DNA of 64,000 nucleotides, taken from the NCBI GenBank assembly GCA_034620365.1, contig JAQGEQ010000299.1, positions 1,426,001 through 1,490,000 on the forward strand, given 5' to 3'. This document shows, piece after piece, positions 46,914-60,468 of this stretch (within the stretch, counting starts at the first letter, position 1; each line of letters begins with the position of its first letter). The notes beneath the pieces were generated by a model that was not told where the DNA came from, searched no databases, and was given only the letters and a program-made list of their open reading frames with translations. A program made the position numbers and the translations under genes. This DNA comes from Pegea sp. RAD2-039 (taxonomy: Eukaryota > Chordata > Thaliacea > Salpida > Salpidae).

Positions 46914-49900
46914 CTTCGCTTCAACTACTTATTGAAATCGTTTTACGATCAAGCACAACTGTCACTGGATGAAGTGGTTCGCTACATTATAATCTTTTCT
47001 TTGCGTCATTTCTTTCTTTCCTTCCTTACTTCTACGCTTATTCCATTCAACTTTCAATTCGTTCACAGCACGAGCTTGTTCGACTGCGACGCTATTACAC
47101 GCAAAGTAGTGAGTCAGTGACACGATGACGTCATCATGTAGGCGCTTTTATGTCACCAACGTGTTTTTATTCGATTTAATCGTCAATTTAAACAGCTGTT
47201 TTCGTTTCAAGAGAAAGTTTGTTAATTCGTTTCGCTAGTTACCAGTTCTACAAACGTAAACATTTGAAAAGGAAAATATTAACTTAAATGGAATGATAAA
47301 AAGTTAAAAGACATTGTGGTCTTGTTCTATAATTTTATGATCATATTTGAAAAGTTTTCAATAAACTGATACATAAATCATATTTATCTACTTTCAATCT
47401 TTTTGATTTACCAAATTTGTAAATTCTGGAATCTACTATTAGTAGATAAAGGTGAGGGAAAGGTTCTATTTTTTCATTTGTAGATTGAGAATATTTTCTA
47501 GCTTTTAAAATAACTCTTCCAAAATTATCAAAGTGTTTAATATTGAGAAAAGTAATCAAATTTAGATCTTAGCATGAAATAAATTTAATTTTTCTTTAAA
47601 TAACAGTTTTATGATTTTTGAATATATAATAAGAAATTAAACGATGAGTAATTAGAAACAATAACTTGATGTTAATTCAACTTTAATTAAAGTATTTATC
47701 ATACTTAAACAGAAAGGGTAATAGAAACACACAAAAAATTTAAATCAAAAAGTTGTATTTAAATCAAAACTAGTTTCAGAAAAAAATTACTTTAAACTAT
47801 TTGACAAGAAAAAAAAGTAAAATGAAAGTTGACAAGATTACATTGGTAGACAAATCAATGTACAACGAAATTACATCATCAATAACAAGTCATGCTCAAT
47901 ATAAAATTTGATGTCGTTTCTACATGTAAAATATCTTGCAAATATTACAGGAATATCAAGTTGAGTATAAATAGAATAATTAAATTAATTTGAAAAAGTA
48001 TGTCTTTTCTTCATAGATATCAAGATATAAAATCCTTGCCTTGTGAAAGATTATTAAGTTAATGAAAATTTCTTATAGAGCTTTGAATCATTAGTAATAT
48101 AAAAAATGTTTGAATATCCTCACCATAAAAACATTTCTCATAAAAATAAGAAACTAAAAAAAGTTTCCCTTAGAAACCTCAAATTGAAACTAGTTTACGT
48201 AAGTATTAAAAAGATCTAAAATATATATTATCGTAAAAGAACAAGTATTTATAAAATATAAAAGTCTAGTACAAATATATACTATTTTAATGGTCTATAT
48301 AGTTTATAACTTGACAAAGTTACAATAGATTGTAGCTGTTTAATCTATCTTGTAATTAGTTATTTGTAAAAATCATCCTAGTAAAATATTGTAAGATTTT
48401 AAAAAGTTGTGAACAAAGATTTAGAATAGAACTAAATATAAAAATATCTTAAAACAAATTTAACTTTCAAGTTAAAACTTGTTAAAATTTATTTTGTTAA
48501 TCTAAACGTTTTTGTTAATTTTAAGTGTTAATGTTTAACAATTTTAAACATCTATAACTTTATATTTTTTGTATTGCAATTATATAGTCAATTTAGAACC
48601 AAATCTATTTTTAATCTTTAATAAGAGATCAATTTCTTGATTTTGAAATATGTAAATATTTTTTATTACTTTGAAAATTAAGCAAATTGACAACAATTTG
48701 GGTTTTGATTAATTTATACCTTAACTCAATACTGGTAAAAAATGAGCATTAGCCTTCAAATTTGAAGCAAAGGCTTTTACTACAAATAAACTAGATTAAT
48801 ATATATGTTGCTAAATATATTCACCAATATGCTAATTTATTTTTCATATTTTGATTATGTTTACTGGAAATTTTATGTAAACTTGTTTATTTTAAACACC
48901 TTGGTAGAAACAAATATTTCATATTTATAAATTCTATTATCATGGATGCTTTAATGCTAAAAAATATAAAGTTTTTATCAATGAAAATATATTTGTTACA
49001 AAATAAACTGACATCTGGTAGTTATTTCTAAAATGTAAATATACAAAACCAGAGTTTTTATTGTTTGTTATAATTTTTGAAAGTACTTACAAATGTTTAT
49101 TCCACTTTTTTAAAATTCTTATTATAAAACCCAATTTTAAATTCTAGTCAGTTTCATTTTATTTCATTTTATTTCTTATTTATCAAGAGGTGATATTAAA
49201 AAACTTTTTAATAAATGTTAATGGCTTTTTATTTGAAATACAAATAAACAAACAGAACAGTGTCCTTTTAACCAGAAGTTTCCTTTTAAAACGTTTAAAC
49301 CTTTTCTTATTATCTGGGTTTTTTAATTCGTTTTTACTTAAAAAAGGCGTTTACAAAAAAACAATATAATCAAGAACTGTATCATCTTTGTATTTTGTTC
49401 TTAAAGTGATTATTTGAATATATATCTATCGTGCGAAATTTTAACTGCTCCTGATTGTTAATATAATTAATTTTTCTATCAGTTATTTTTCTGATTTGTA
49501 ATTTTGTAAAAATCTAGTCTTGTAACTTTTATTTAATATTGGTAAATTTTATTGATTACAGTAAAATGATTGTAATTTGATGAAACTGTGTATGTAGTGA
49601 TTAATTTGTTCTTGGTAGATTTACTTTTATTTCAATTTTTATTCTAATTGATATTTAACACACTTGAAAAAGATTTCAAGTTTTATTTTTTTACAAAAAC
49701 TGTATTTTAACTGGTATATGTGAAAAAGTTTAAGAATATCGTTTGGATGAGTCTTTAGCTTATTTAAATAATTTAAGCAATTATTAGTTCAATCCAATTC
49801 AAAGAAAGTTTATGTCTTTTATGATAAATTCTAGAAATGCTAAAAAACATCTTTAGTTTTTCTGTACAGTAGTGATTTTTATTAGTGCTTTATTTATTAT

Positions 49901-50939
49901 CATAAGTAAATAAGCTATTTAAGTTCTTGATTCTATCTCAGTTAAAATCAAAATAAAATTTCGTAATCAGAGTAAAAATAAAGTAAACTACATAAGGTAA
50001 CATTTTGAAATATTTAAATTAGAAATATTTAATAGTATCTTCAAAATAAATGGTTTTACTTACCGTGATTTATTTAAGAATATTCCAAGATAAATGAAAG
50101 AAACTATTAGCTTTTATTTTAATTTTATATATATGTTTTTAAATAATTATTTTTTTGATATAAAACATAATAATCTATTTCTTTATGAAATCTGAATTTG
50201 AAAAATTAATTATTAAATAAATAAAGATAAAATAAATAAGTCAAAGACAATGCACCATTTATCAAATATAACTGTAATACATACATCTGCTAATAGCATG
50301 TAATCTTCATATTTACCAATAACATAATTTTTGTTCTCCCAACTAAATCCTCACAGCTGCTCGTTCAAAAAACTATATGAGTATCAGCTAGATAAAAAGT
50401 TTTTTTGTGCTTTAGTTACTCAAAAACCGAATGAAGTAAGTTTTATTTATAGCTTAAAACAAATATCTAGGTGGTGAGAACAGCCACTTATTTCCAGAAC
50501 AATCGTTCAGCAATTTAGGTCATAGATCTATATAAAGTCTTTAAACGATTTAAGCAATGATAATTCATTTTTTGATTGATGTAGTTTCTTCTGAGGTTGA
50601 ATGATAAACAAACAAAAGTCAAATTCTTCCTGCTGTTATAGACTCACAATTGAAAATCCAAAACTTTGAGTTCACATAATGAAAACTGGTAATATAGTGA
50701 AGTATCAAAATCTTTAGATATTAAATTAGATAAATAAGTAATTTAGGAAGAACTTCTTAACTAAAATCTTAACCAAAATCAGAAAAAAAAATTCAATAAA
50801 GTAAATGTAGAAAGTGTTTCAACTTTAAAATTGATCAATCTATTCAAAACTTAAGAAACTCTCAACTGTGTATCTCTCTCTTCTAATATAATAGATACAA
50901 ACAGACTAAATATTCAACATTCCAAATAAATTTTATAAT
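46914..50939. other. Promoter region, then AT-rich gap
   Basis: The first 250 bases are relatively GC-rich and probably hold the promoter of the gene at 46293-46913. The rest has no recognisable gene. From about 48480 to 49900 the plus strand is richer in T than A, similar to the tract before TRAPPC11, which could mark an intron of an unseen transcript. Confidence 0.4.
47126..47133. promoter_or_regulatory. CRE palindrome upstream of the secreted protein gene
   Basis: TGACGTCA about 215 bp upstream of the start codon at 46913, in a locally GC-richer stretch. Consistent with a CREB/ATF site. Confidence 0.4.
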
Positions 50940-52795
50940 GAACACAAATGTAAAAGTTTAGTTTATCATACTCACGTTAATATGGTTCTAAGAAAAAATA
51001 TATAGAAAACATCTCTATAACAACCGCACTTGTACATAATACACTTTTTCAATCATAATTGTAGGAAATATTTTTGATGTCTTTTTCATGTGAGTATACT
51101 TGAGATTGTAAACTCAATGAATTGAACAGACGAATAAAAGAGTTCAATTTTTTGAAGTCATAGAAGTGTACTAACATACAAGAATGCTACAGATGTTGAT
51201 TATAGAAGTTGGTGATGAAGAGTAGTTTATTTAAAAGTTATATATAAGTTTTCTTTAAAGTTTTGTTGACGTAAAATCTTACAATCTCTCTTTGCTCATG
51301 GCTACTAGCAAAAAAATGATTAATTATATTTTTAAAATAATGTACACAAATCGAACTACAGTAGCTTATAACTTTAATTCGATATTTACATCATACTTTT
51401 ATCAAACTTGATTAAAACGTTTAAAGTAAAAATATAATAAAACTTACATTTAAATAATACTTAAAGTATTGTTCAAGTATCTAAAGTAGATTTTAAAATT
51501 CATTTGTAAATTTTACAATATACATTTTTTAGATTTAACAAACCATTGAGTCCAATAAAAATATTTTCATATTTTGACACATTAAAAAAATTAGACAATG
51601 TCAACTAAACATCAACAAATAACTTATGATAAAAATCATTTCAAACTTACTTTTGCAAATTATCTATGATTTAGAAGTTAACTTTTAATAGTTTTCTACA
51701 GTTTTTATAGAACTTTTTATAAAGGTTTAGACTGAATTTTTAAACGTGCTGTCAACAATTAATCTGTTTATAGAAGCTTATAACATACAAACGATTTTCA
51801 AGAAACAATGAAAAGGAATCAATTTTTCATTCTTTACACAAGCTTGATCGTAATGTCTTGTAATTATTTGACGTTGTAAGGATAATTGCAACGTTTGATT
51901 TCATAGAAGATCTTTTATTAATAATTTCACGTTTGAAACAATTAATTATATAAATAATCTCGTTGTTCTCCAAGCTCATACGAAAATCATTTGGGTTGGT
52001 AAATAAATAAACTTGTTGTTCAAACTTCTATTTTTACAATTTTTGTATTTAACTCTTAAACCATTTTAGCATGAGAAGAACAGAGTTGTTTTTTTATCAA
52101 TTACTGACAAACTTTTTTAAAATAAATAGAATTAATTTACTAAATATATTTGATCGTTTTTATTTTGTAAATTTTTTAAGAATAACATTTTCATACTAAA
52201 ATTTCAGGTTGTAGAGTATAGAAATAGGTTTACATGAAGTTAAAATTTCAAATATAATGACTACTTTTTAGAAGCTATAGAAGTTTGAAAATATTTCAAA
52301 CTAATTATGATTTATTTATTTGTCAGCTTACACAGCAGCTAGACAAATCTGATAAAATTATATTTTTTTATTGTAAATATTTAGAAGTTGGTTTACTGAT
52401 GTAAATTTTGTTTCCATTTTAAAAGAAGCAAAATAAATTTGTTGATGTTTTTTTACTTAATCAATCTGATAATATCTAAACTAATGATAAACTACCTATC
52501 TTCAAATCATATCAGTCCTTGGTGGTATTTTAGGTCATTCTAGTAAATGTTTCGATAAAATTCTTGGTGTTCTGTAATAACTTTTACTAGTTCAAATAAT
52601 TTCTAATAGATTAACAATCCACCAAGTGAGAAGCTAAAGAGCTTGTCAGCAATTAAAATTTGATCTTTAAATCCTTTTTTGGTTAAAATCTGTTGGAAAC
52701 TTTCACCAGGAATAGTTTCATGAGATCTTTCACAAAAACCACTTCAGCTGATTGCAGGAAGTAGAAGTTAGAATCCTGACTCTATTTTATTTATA
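50940..52795. repeat. Left arm of large inverted repeat
   Basis: This 1.85-kb segment is the reverse complement of 55930-57783. I matched the arms at both ends and at several points between. In about 240 bases compared base by base (51005-51240 against 57481-57715) I saw only two or three differences. The last 100 bases at each end are much more diverged. A minus-strand reading near 52600-52725 mirrors one in the right arm that reads SHETIPGESFQQILTKKG before a stop. Confidence 0.9.
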
Positions 52796-55700
52796 AAGAG
52801 TTTTTTGATTTTGTTATTGCAAAATAATTCGAAATTATTCGAATGTTAAATTATTTTCTTAAGAAATAATTAACAAAGAAAATCATAAAAAATTTTATAA
52901 CAATCAAGAATAATTTTTAGAAAATCCAACAGCATATGATATAGTTTTGTACTTTTGCTAAAACTGTTTATTTTGATTCTAAATTATTACCATTAAGCCC
53001 TTTATCACCAGCTAGTAGTATGGAAAAAGGTCGGTTTAAACATATATTTCCATAATAACTATCTCAAAAAATATAAAAGTAAATCCTTGTTAGGCTGACT
53101 TAATAAATTGTATATGACCTTAGTATACAAGCTGATAGAAGTTCTAAATAGTTGCTAGTTTCAACGATTCAAAAAATATGTAAGATTAATAAATAAGATA
53201 AATGAATTAGATAGTAAAAAGATAATTAAAATAAATAAATAAATACATAAATAAATAAAAAGATAAATAGAAAGATAAATAAATAAAGGTAATAATAAAT
53301 AAGATAATAAAATTAGATAAATCATTAATTTCATTTGATTGTTTAACAAATAGAAATTGCTTAATAGGCCATAAGGAAATTTATCTTTAATACATATTTG
53401 GCAGAATGTCAACAAAAGTTAAAGCTTTCAAAATATAACTGACTTATAAGAAACCGAATAATGAAAAATATTCATAAATAAGAAAACTCTAGCTTTACAC
53501 AAGAAATTTCAGCTAAATAAACTCTTTTTCATACAATTTTAATAGAAAATTTGCGCAATGTTTAAACTTTCTGTAAATATTTTCATTCATATGTAAACAG
53601 ACTTTTTACAATACACGTTAAATCAATTTAAAATTTTATTTCGTTTCAAAAGTCTTATCAGTTTTCTGATATGACTAAATTGATCAAGTCTTGCTTAAAT
53701 ATACTTCTGATTGACTAAGACTGCAATTCAAACATTCCAATTTTCGATATTTACTTACTAATATTTAAAACATACTAATCAAATAATCTTGCTTAACTCT
53801 CAGAATATGTAAATGAATAAAACTAACAAATTCTATATTTGGATAATTGATAGATAGAAACAATATAACTTCAGTATTCTGAAAAAGATGATATATATAC
53901 TTATATAAGTTATGTACAAAAAAAATTATATTTTATTAAACACAAGCTGTTGATTGAATAAATATAACTTTTAGAACATTTGCTGAATTTACATCCATAT
54001 CTTTCAATATTTTTGCAGCAATTTTAGTTTAAAAAGTAAAAAAGGAAATGAAATTTCTATGATAATAAAACTTCTCAATTTAGAAATATTTTCCATCAAA
54101 ATAAAAGCTAAAAAGTGACAACACTGAATTTTCACTGCTGATAAATTAATTTCAAATGAAATTTTGTTTCTAAGAAAAACTTTGAAGCTTATATTGTCTA
54201 GACGTATAAAAGTTGAAATAAATAAGTTTAAACAAAAATATTTTATTCTTACCTTATAAGTCCGTACTACATTATAATACAATTTTTCTAATTATTTAAG
54301 AAGTATTTAAAGTTTACTATTTTCTTACATTCCTAACTAAGATATCGAAATTAAATATTTAAAGAAATATAAAAAGTATTTTAAACAAAACTTAATGACC
54401 TATGACGAGTTTAGGTGATAAAAAAACTGTGAAAATTCTAATAAATCAAAAGCGACTAGAACCAGTGTAAGAAAAAATTACCCTGTGGCTTTTATGAAGT
54501 TGAGTCAGTAAATTTTTTTAAAGATTTATCTGCGTCTGAGAGCTTGATCCTTTTGGAATTTCAACGATCTTGATTTTTGCGGAGATAAATAATATCTTTT
54601 ATGTTAAGAGAGCGTCATTTGACATTTAAACTTTTCAAGCTATGTTAAAAGAGCTGCTTTATCTGCTTGAAATAATAGAACAATTTTCAAGTTTTAGGTA
54701 TATGATAAAAAAAGAAGAGAGAAAAAAAGAAAATAGAAATTTCAACTTGTGATTTAACATTTTTACAACCTCTAAAAGATGTTATGAGCTAAATTAACAA
54801 CTTTGAATAAAATTAAAAGCCAAAACATAAGAAGTGAAGCATATAAAAGTATTTTACAAGCTGAAAGTCAAAGAATTAAATCATAAAATCCTAACACTAG
54901 TCAATTACAGCATTTCTTCTTCCAACAGACATAAGAATTTCATTTTTTTATCAGTTTATTGTTTTTTTTTAGTACTTTTTTACTGATATATATATATCTG
55001 TTCTTGTTTACCTTAAATAGAAATGCATTTATATTTTTTATTTATATAATTATACTTTTATAAAATATTAATTTCTCATTTTTCCAGAACTTGTAAAACT
55101 TGATCAATAGAATTATTTGTTATACTGACTGCTGAATAAAAACAAAAATATTTATGATTTTTAAATTTGTATCAAAAGTAAAAATAAAAAAAGATATATT
55201 AATTTATCTGAATTGATTAAAATTAATCAATAAGAAGTTTTTGCTCCAAATTAAACAATTAACAAAATATTTATTTTAGATACTAGGTAGCAGTAGAACT
55301 TCAAAGAAAATTGAAGATTCCTTTTCAGGGTTGAATAAACTCAAATAGTCTTAAATGCAAATACAGAAAATCACTGTTAAGTCCGCTAAATATCTAAAAA
55401 TACATTCAAATTCAATTTAAATATTTTTCTTGCTGAATTCTTTCTTAGAATCTTCAAACTATGAGTTAAAATCATTTTTTAAAGTTTACTTAAACTTCAG
55501 GTTCGCTGAGGACAATGAGGTAAATACTTAATTCGTCTTAGTTTAATTTCCATAAACTTTAATTACAATTTCAGCTTGAGTTGTATTCATCGTAAATTTG
55601 ACAAGGTAGTTAGAAAAATCCAAATAAAACTTCCTCGAAATGACTTCAAAATTTAAAAAATTGCCGAAATTACTGCTCAACCTCACCAACTATTAGTAAA

Positions 55701-55929
55701 TAGTAAATTGAAATTAACAGCTGAAGATCTGCTGAATAAAAAGATTTATTGAAGGTTGAGAGGATGAACCAACTGTCAAGTGTTCTTGGTTACTACAATT
55801 GAAGCTTCTTCAGACTTTCATGAACACAAAGCGAAAATATTCGAAGTTTTTTAAGATATGAGAATAAATTTGCTGTTCTTGTCTTAGTAGATTGAATAAA
55901 CATTCCAAGCTCAACAAACACTTCCACAA
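52796..55929. other. Spacer of the inverted repeat
   Basis: About 3.1 kb, AT-rich, with a microsatellite at 53190-53290. No transposase, polymerase or other clear gene was recognised. A fragment at about 55720-55860 on the plus strand reads TTIEASSDFHEHKAKIFEVF between stops, which may be the remnant of an exon. If the whole 6.8-kb unit is a transposon it is non-autonomous. Confidence 0.5.
53190..53290. repeat. AAAT/GATA-type microsatellite
   Basis: Runs of AAAT and AGATAAAT units. The minus-strand frame 53161-53415, which is rich in Ile/Tyr/Leu, is produced by this repeat and is not a gene. Confidence 0.85.
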
Positions 55930-57783
55930 CATAAATGAAATAGATTCAGGAGTCTCATGTCTAGTTTAGACAATAAGCTGAAGTGGTTTTTGTGAAAGAT
56001 CTCATGAAACTATTCCTGGTGAAAGTTTCCAACAGATTTTAACCAAAAAAGGATTTAAAGATCAAATTTTAATTGCTGACAAGCTCTTTAGCTTTTCACT
56101 TGGTGGATTGTTAATCTATTAGAAATTATTTGAACTAGTAAAAGTTATTACAGAACACCAAGAATTTTATCGAAACATTTACTAGAATGACCTACAATAC
56201 CACCAAGGACTGATATGATTTGAAGATAGGTAGTTTATCATTAGTTTAGATATTATCAGATTGATTAAGTAAAAAAACATTAACAAATTTATTTTGCTTC
56301 CTTTAAAATGGAAACAAAATTTACATCAGTAAACCAACTTCTAAACATTTACAATAAAAAAATATAATTTGATCAGATTTGTCTAGCTGCTGTGTAAGCT
56401 GACAAATAAATAAATCATAATTAGTTTGAAATATTTTCAAACTTCTATAGCTTCTAAAAAGTAGTCATTATATTTGAAATTTTAACTTCATGTAAACCTA
56501 TTTCTATACTCTACAACCTGAAATTTTAGTATGAAAATGTTATTCTTAAAACATTTACAAAATAAAAACGATCAAATATATTTAGTAAATTAATTCTATT
56601 TATTTTAAAAAAGTTTGTCAGTAATTGATAAAAAAACAACTCTGTTCTTCTCATGCTAAAATGGTTTAAGAGTTAAATACAAAAATTGTAAAAATAGAAG
56701 TTTGAACAACAAGTTTATTTATTTACCAACCCAAATGATTTTCGTATGAGCTTGGAGAACAACGAGATTATTTATATAATTAATTGTTTTAAACGTGAAA
56801 TTATTAATAAAAGATCTTCTATGAAATCAAACGTTGCAATTATCCTTACAACGTCAAATAATTACAAGACATTACGATCAAGCTTGTGTAAAGAATGAAA
56901 AATTGATTCCTTTTCATTGTTTCTTGAAAATCGTTTGTATGTTATAAGCTTCTATAAACAGATTAATTGTTGACAGCACGTTTAAAAATTCAGTCTAAAC
57001 CTTTATAAAAAGTTCTATAAAAACTGTAGAAAACTATTAAAAGTTAACTTCTAAATCATAGATAATTTGCAAAAGTAAGTTTGAAATGATTTTTATCATA
57101 AGTTATTTGTTGATGTTTAGTTGACATTGTCTAATTTTTTCAATGTGTCAAAATATGAAAATATTTTTATTGGACTCAATGGTTTGTTAAATCTAAAAAA
57201 TGTATATTGTAAAATTTACAAATGAATTTTAAAATCTACTTTAGATACTTGAACAATACTTTAAGTATTATTTAAATGTAAGTTTTATTATATTTTTACT
57301 TTAAACGTTTTAATCAAGTTTGATAAAAGTATGATGTAAATATCGACTTAAAGTTATAAGCTACTGTAGTTCGATTTGTGTACATTATTTTAAAAATATA
57401 ATTAATCATTTTTTTGCTAGTAGCCATGAGCAAAGAGAGATTGTAAGATTTTACGTCAACAAAACTTTGAAGAAAACTTATATATAACTTTTAAATAAAC
57501 TACTCTTCATCACCAACTTCCATAATCAACATCTGTAGCATTCTTGTATGTTAGTACACTTCTATGACTTCAAAAAATTGAACTCTTTTATTCGTCTGTT
57601 CAATTCATTGAGTTTACAATCTCAAGTATACTCACATGAAAAAGACATCAAAAATATTTCTTACAATTATGATTGAAAAAGTGTATTATGTACAAGTGCG
57701 GTTGTTATAGAGATGTTTTTTAATTCTTTTCCTTAGAATCATGTTAACCTGAGCATGAAAAGCTAAATATAAAATTTGTGTTT
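55930..57783. repeat. Right arm of large inverted repeat
   Basis: Reverse complement of 50940-52795. The inner edge (AGTGGTTTTTGTGAAAGATC, about 55982) pairs with GATCTTTCACAAAAACCACT at 52724-52743. The outer edge (GTGCGGTTGTTATAGAGATG, about 57697) pairs with CATCTCTATAACAACCGCAC near 51010. The homology fades near 57783 and 55930. Confidence 0.9.
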
Positions 57784-58926
57784 TTAAAATAGCTGATGTT
57801 TAGAGTAGAAGTTGTTTGTAATTAACTGAGTTTTTAACTACATTCAAGTGCTGCCTGACCGTTGTTTATTTGATCTTGAGATTTAGTTTAAATCTTCTAT
57901 CTGAATCAAGGTTACATTTTTTATTTAATTTTAAGAAACACAGCAAACATAATTTAATTGTTTCATCGGAAAAGTTTGAAAATATTAGTAGAAATTCTAA
58001 TAGTACTTTTTAAACTTGTAAATTTTTCATTTAATTTTGATATGCAGATGTTGTGCTGACAGATATTTTTTTGCAACAGACTTATTTAATTGAAGTTCAA
58101 TTAATTTGTTCAAAATACATCATTTGAAATTTTGTTGTTTTCTACAGTTTTTTGATGGTCTTTTACAGTAATTAAGATATTTCTAGAAAATCAGTTCATG
58201 AATAATTAAATTTCAGTTTGCAGGCAACAATTTTTCTTTAACATTTTATCACAATGTTTACACAGCTAAATAGTTATGAAAAAAATGTACATTCCATTCG
58301 AAGAATGTTCTTAAACTAAATATTTACTTTTACTAAGCTTTTAACTTTATGATACAAAGTTTTTAATTCTTTTTGAGTTTGGCTGATTACAAAAATTCTT
58401 ACTTTGCATTTGTCGTTTTTCACATTAACGTGAGGCATGTGCGAACGTTCATCAGTCTGAAGCAGGTTACTTATACCTGGAATTATGTGGTAAAAGCAAC
58501 TTTTTATGAAGGCTACAATAACATGTATTAACCGAAAGATCAGTAGTAATTCCACATTCTCAAAAAATGATAAAGAACACTTAAAAAAGCTTTATAAATA
58601 AGCTCTTTATAAATAATAAATGTAAATTGAATGCAAACAGCTAACACTCGAGTTTACACACCATTAAAACTTTTTAAAAATCACACCACTAAAAGAGTGA
58701 AAAAACTTGAAATCAAATTTAATTTGATCTTTGTGTAAATTTAGTGATTATCAGATGAATTGATGTTTGTATGTACTTCTACAGCAAAACATATAACAAC
58801 GGATTAATGTGTAAAGGTGGTAACGCTAAACTTACATTTAGTATTTTACTTGTAAATATTTATCTAATGAGCTATTATTAGTAACAAACACAAGAAATTG
58901 TAAATTAGACTCAAAAACAGCTTTAT
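57784..58926. other. AT-rich gap
   Basis: A 54-nt minus-strand segment near 58402-58455 is bounded by splice-like sites (CTTCAG acceptor, GTAAGAAT donor) and reads TDERSHMPHVNVKNDKCK, but nothing supports it as an exon beyond that. No other gene is seen. Confidence 0.35.
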
Positions 58927-59174
58927 TCAGGTAAAAGTAATTGATGATGAAGCGTTGAGACACAAATGACTTCTATCAAACACCCGTCGATCAACTTTAA
59001 TTTCACTAACACCTGTATAGAAATAAATTAATCAAAATCCTTCAACAAAATTTTTTGGCTGACATTTAAAAGAACTTCGTGTAAACTAATATCAAACAAA
59101 GTAAACATTAAATGATACTTACGTAAAAATGATGTATGTGGATGTTTGAGATGACTGACAAAGTAAAAATTTGA
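58927..59174 (-). CDS. Two candidate last exons of an unidentified gene
   Basis: Minus-strand segments 59174-59123 and 59012-58927 are bounded by good splice sites (ATTTTCAG acceptor, GTAAGTAT donor, TATACAG acceptor) and join in frame to read SNFYFVSHLKHPHTSFL then RVSEIKVDRRVFDRSHLC and on to a stop. The stop overlaps an AATAAA (TGAATAAAG), so the transcript could end here. No upstream exon or family was identified, and the CCN-like gene to the right already has its own stop at 60469. It may be chance. Confidence 0.27.
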
Positions 59175-60468
59175 CTGAAAATATGATTTCAAACTTTATA
59201 CTTCTGATATAGAAAGACTGTGTTGACATGAAGACTTGTTTGTTTACTTATAAAACAGAAGTAACAATTTTTACTCTACTGATTGAAATATTTGTAAAAT
59301 TTTGTTTTTTATTTAGTATATAGTAAAATTAATGTTATACTTTAGTTTGTTGGCCTCGGTTATAAATTTGTATGACTTACTATTAAATGTTAAAAATCAA
59401 CAACAACCAAGAAACATTTTAATCCAAATTAATCAAGCTTACCTTCTGAAAGCTCTTCGTTTAGTAACTCCAAACTTATCGTTATCTCACAAAAACTTAT
59501 TTCATTTTAACTTTTAGTATTAATTTTGTTATTTTATTATATAGTTCGAATTTAATTTTTAGCTTCATTAAATTTCATTTCGAAAATAAGCCAATAAAGC
59601 TATATAATAAAATTCAAAATCTCATTTTTATAAAACTTTCAGCAATATTAGAAAACCAAGTGTTTTGAAAACAGAAAAATTGTACCTAACGTTATGACAG
59701 CGTATATCACGTGAACTGACAACCTACGATTTAAATCATTTAGCACATAAGGTTAGCTATAATGTATGATACTGAATTAGTTTTCTTGGTTTAGTAAACT
59801 ATATCATGTTCAACAAAACTAACACAGAGTTTATCTTATTTATGATGCAATTTGGTCTCATAATTAATCAAAATAATATTCTAATTGATTATATCACCAT
59901 AAAATCATATTTGAATGAAATGCTTTAAAAATAACTGTTTGTATGAAAATTTATTGTCTTTAAAAAAACGATACAAAATATATAAAAAAAGGTAGTCAAT
60001 AAATAGTCCACAAAACAGCAGGACAACAATTTCAGCAAGATTACAAAATGTGCGACTTTTGGCTAATTATAAAGCAAAATAAAAAGTAACAAAAGTATAA
60101 TTCAAAACATCATTCTGATAGCTGTAAGCGTTAAAGAAATTCAGTTTATTTATCAAAGAAAAGTTTACTAAACTTTATGTGAAATGTTGGTATTTAGATG
60201 TTTAATACTTTCTACGCAAACTGCTTCGCATAAATAGAAAGAATAATTGTCAGCATATATAAAACATTTGAAATTAAAAACTGAATAATTCAGTTGGGTC
60301 ATTTGAAGATACAATAACAAACTATACTAAGTTCTATAAAACAAGTTTGTTGTTTAAAAGCAAAGAAGAAAAAGTTAAATAGAAATTTTTCATTTGCTTA
60401 TTTTTGTAAGTTTAACATTTGTACAATTAGGGTTAGATGTTAGATTGCTGTTACTAAAAAAGCTTGAA
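59175..60468. other. AT-rich gap
   Basis: Lies beyond the 3' end of the CCN-like gene. Short open frames only; none has family features. Confidence 0.45.

Noticed and set aside
46932-47120. Plus-strand open frame opposite the secreted protein promoter
   Set aside because: No family features; the open frame follows from locally higher GC and fewer stop codons.
53161-53415. Minus-strand open frame resembling a multi-pass membrane protein
   Set aside because: The Ile/Tyr/Leu pattern comes from an AAAT/GATA microsatellite.
58402-58455. 54-nt minus-strand exon candidate with good splice-like ends
   Set aside because: No neighbouring exon, family match or frame partner supports it.
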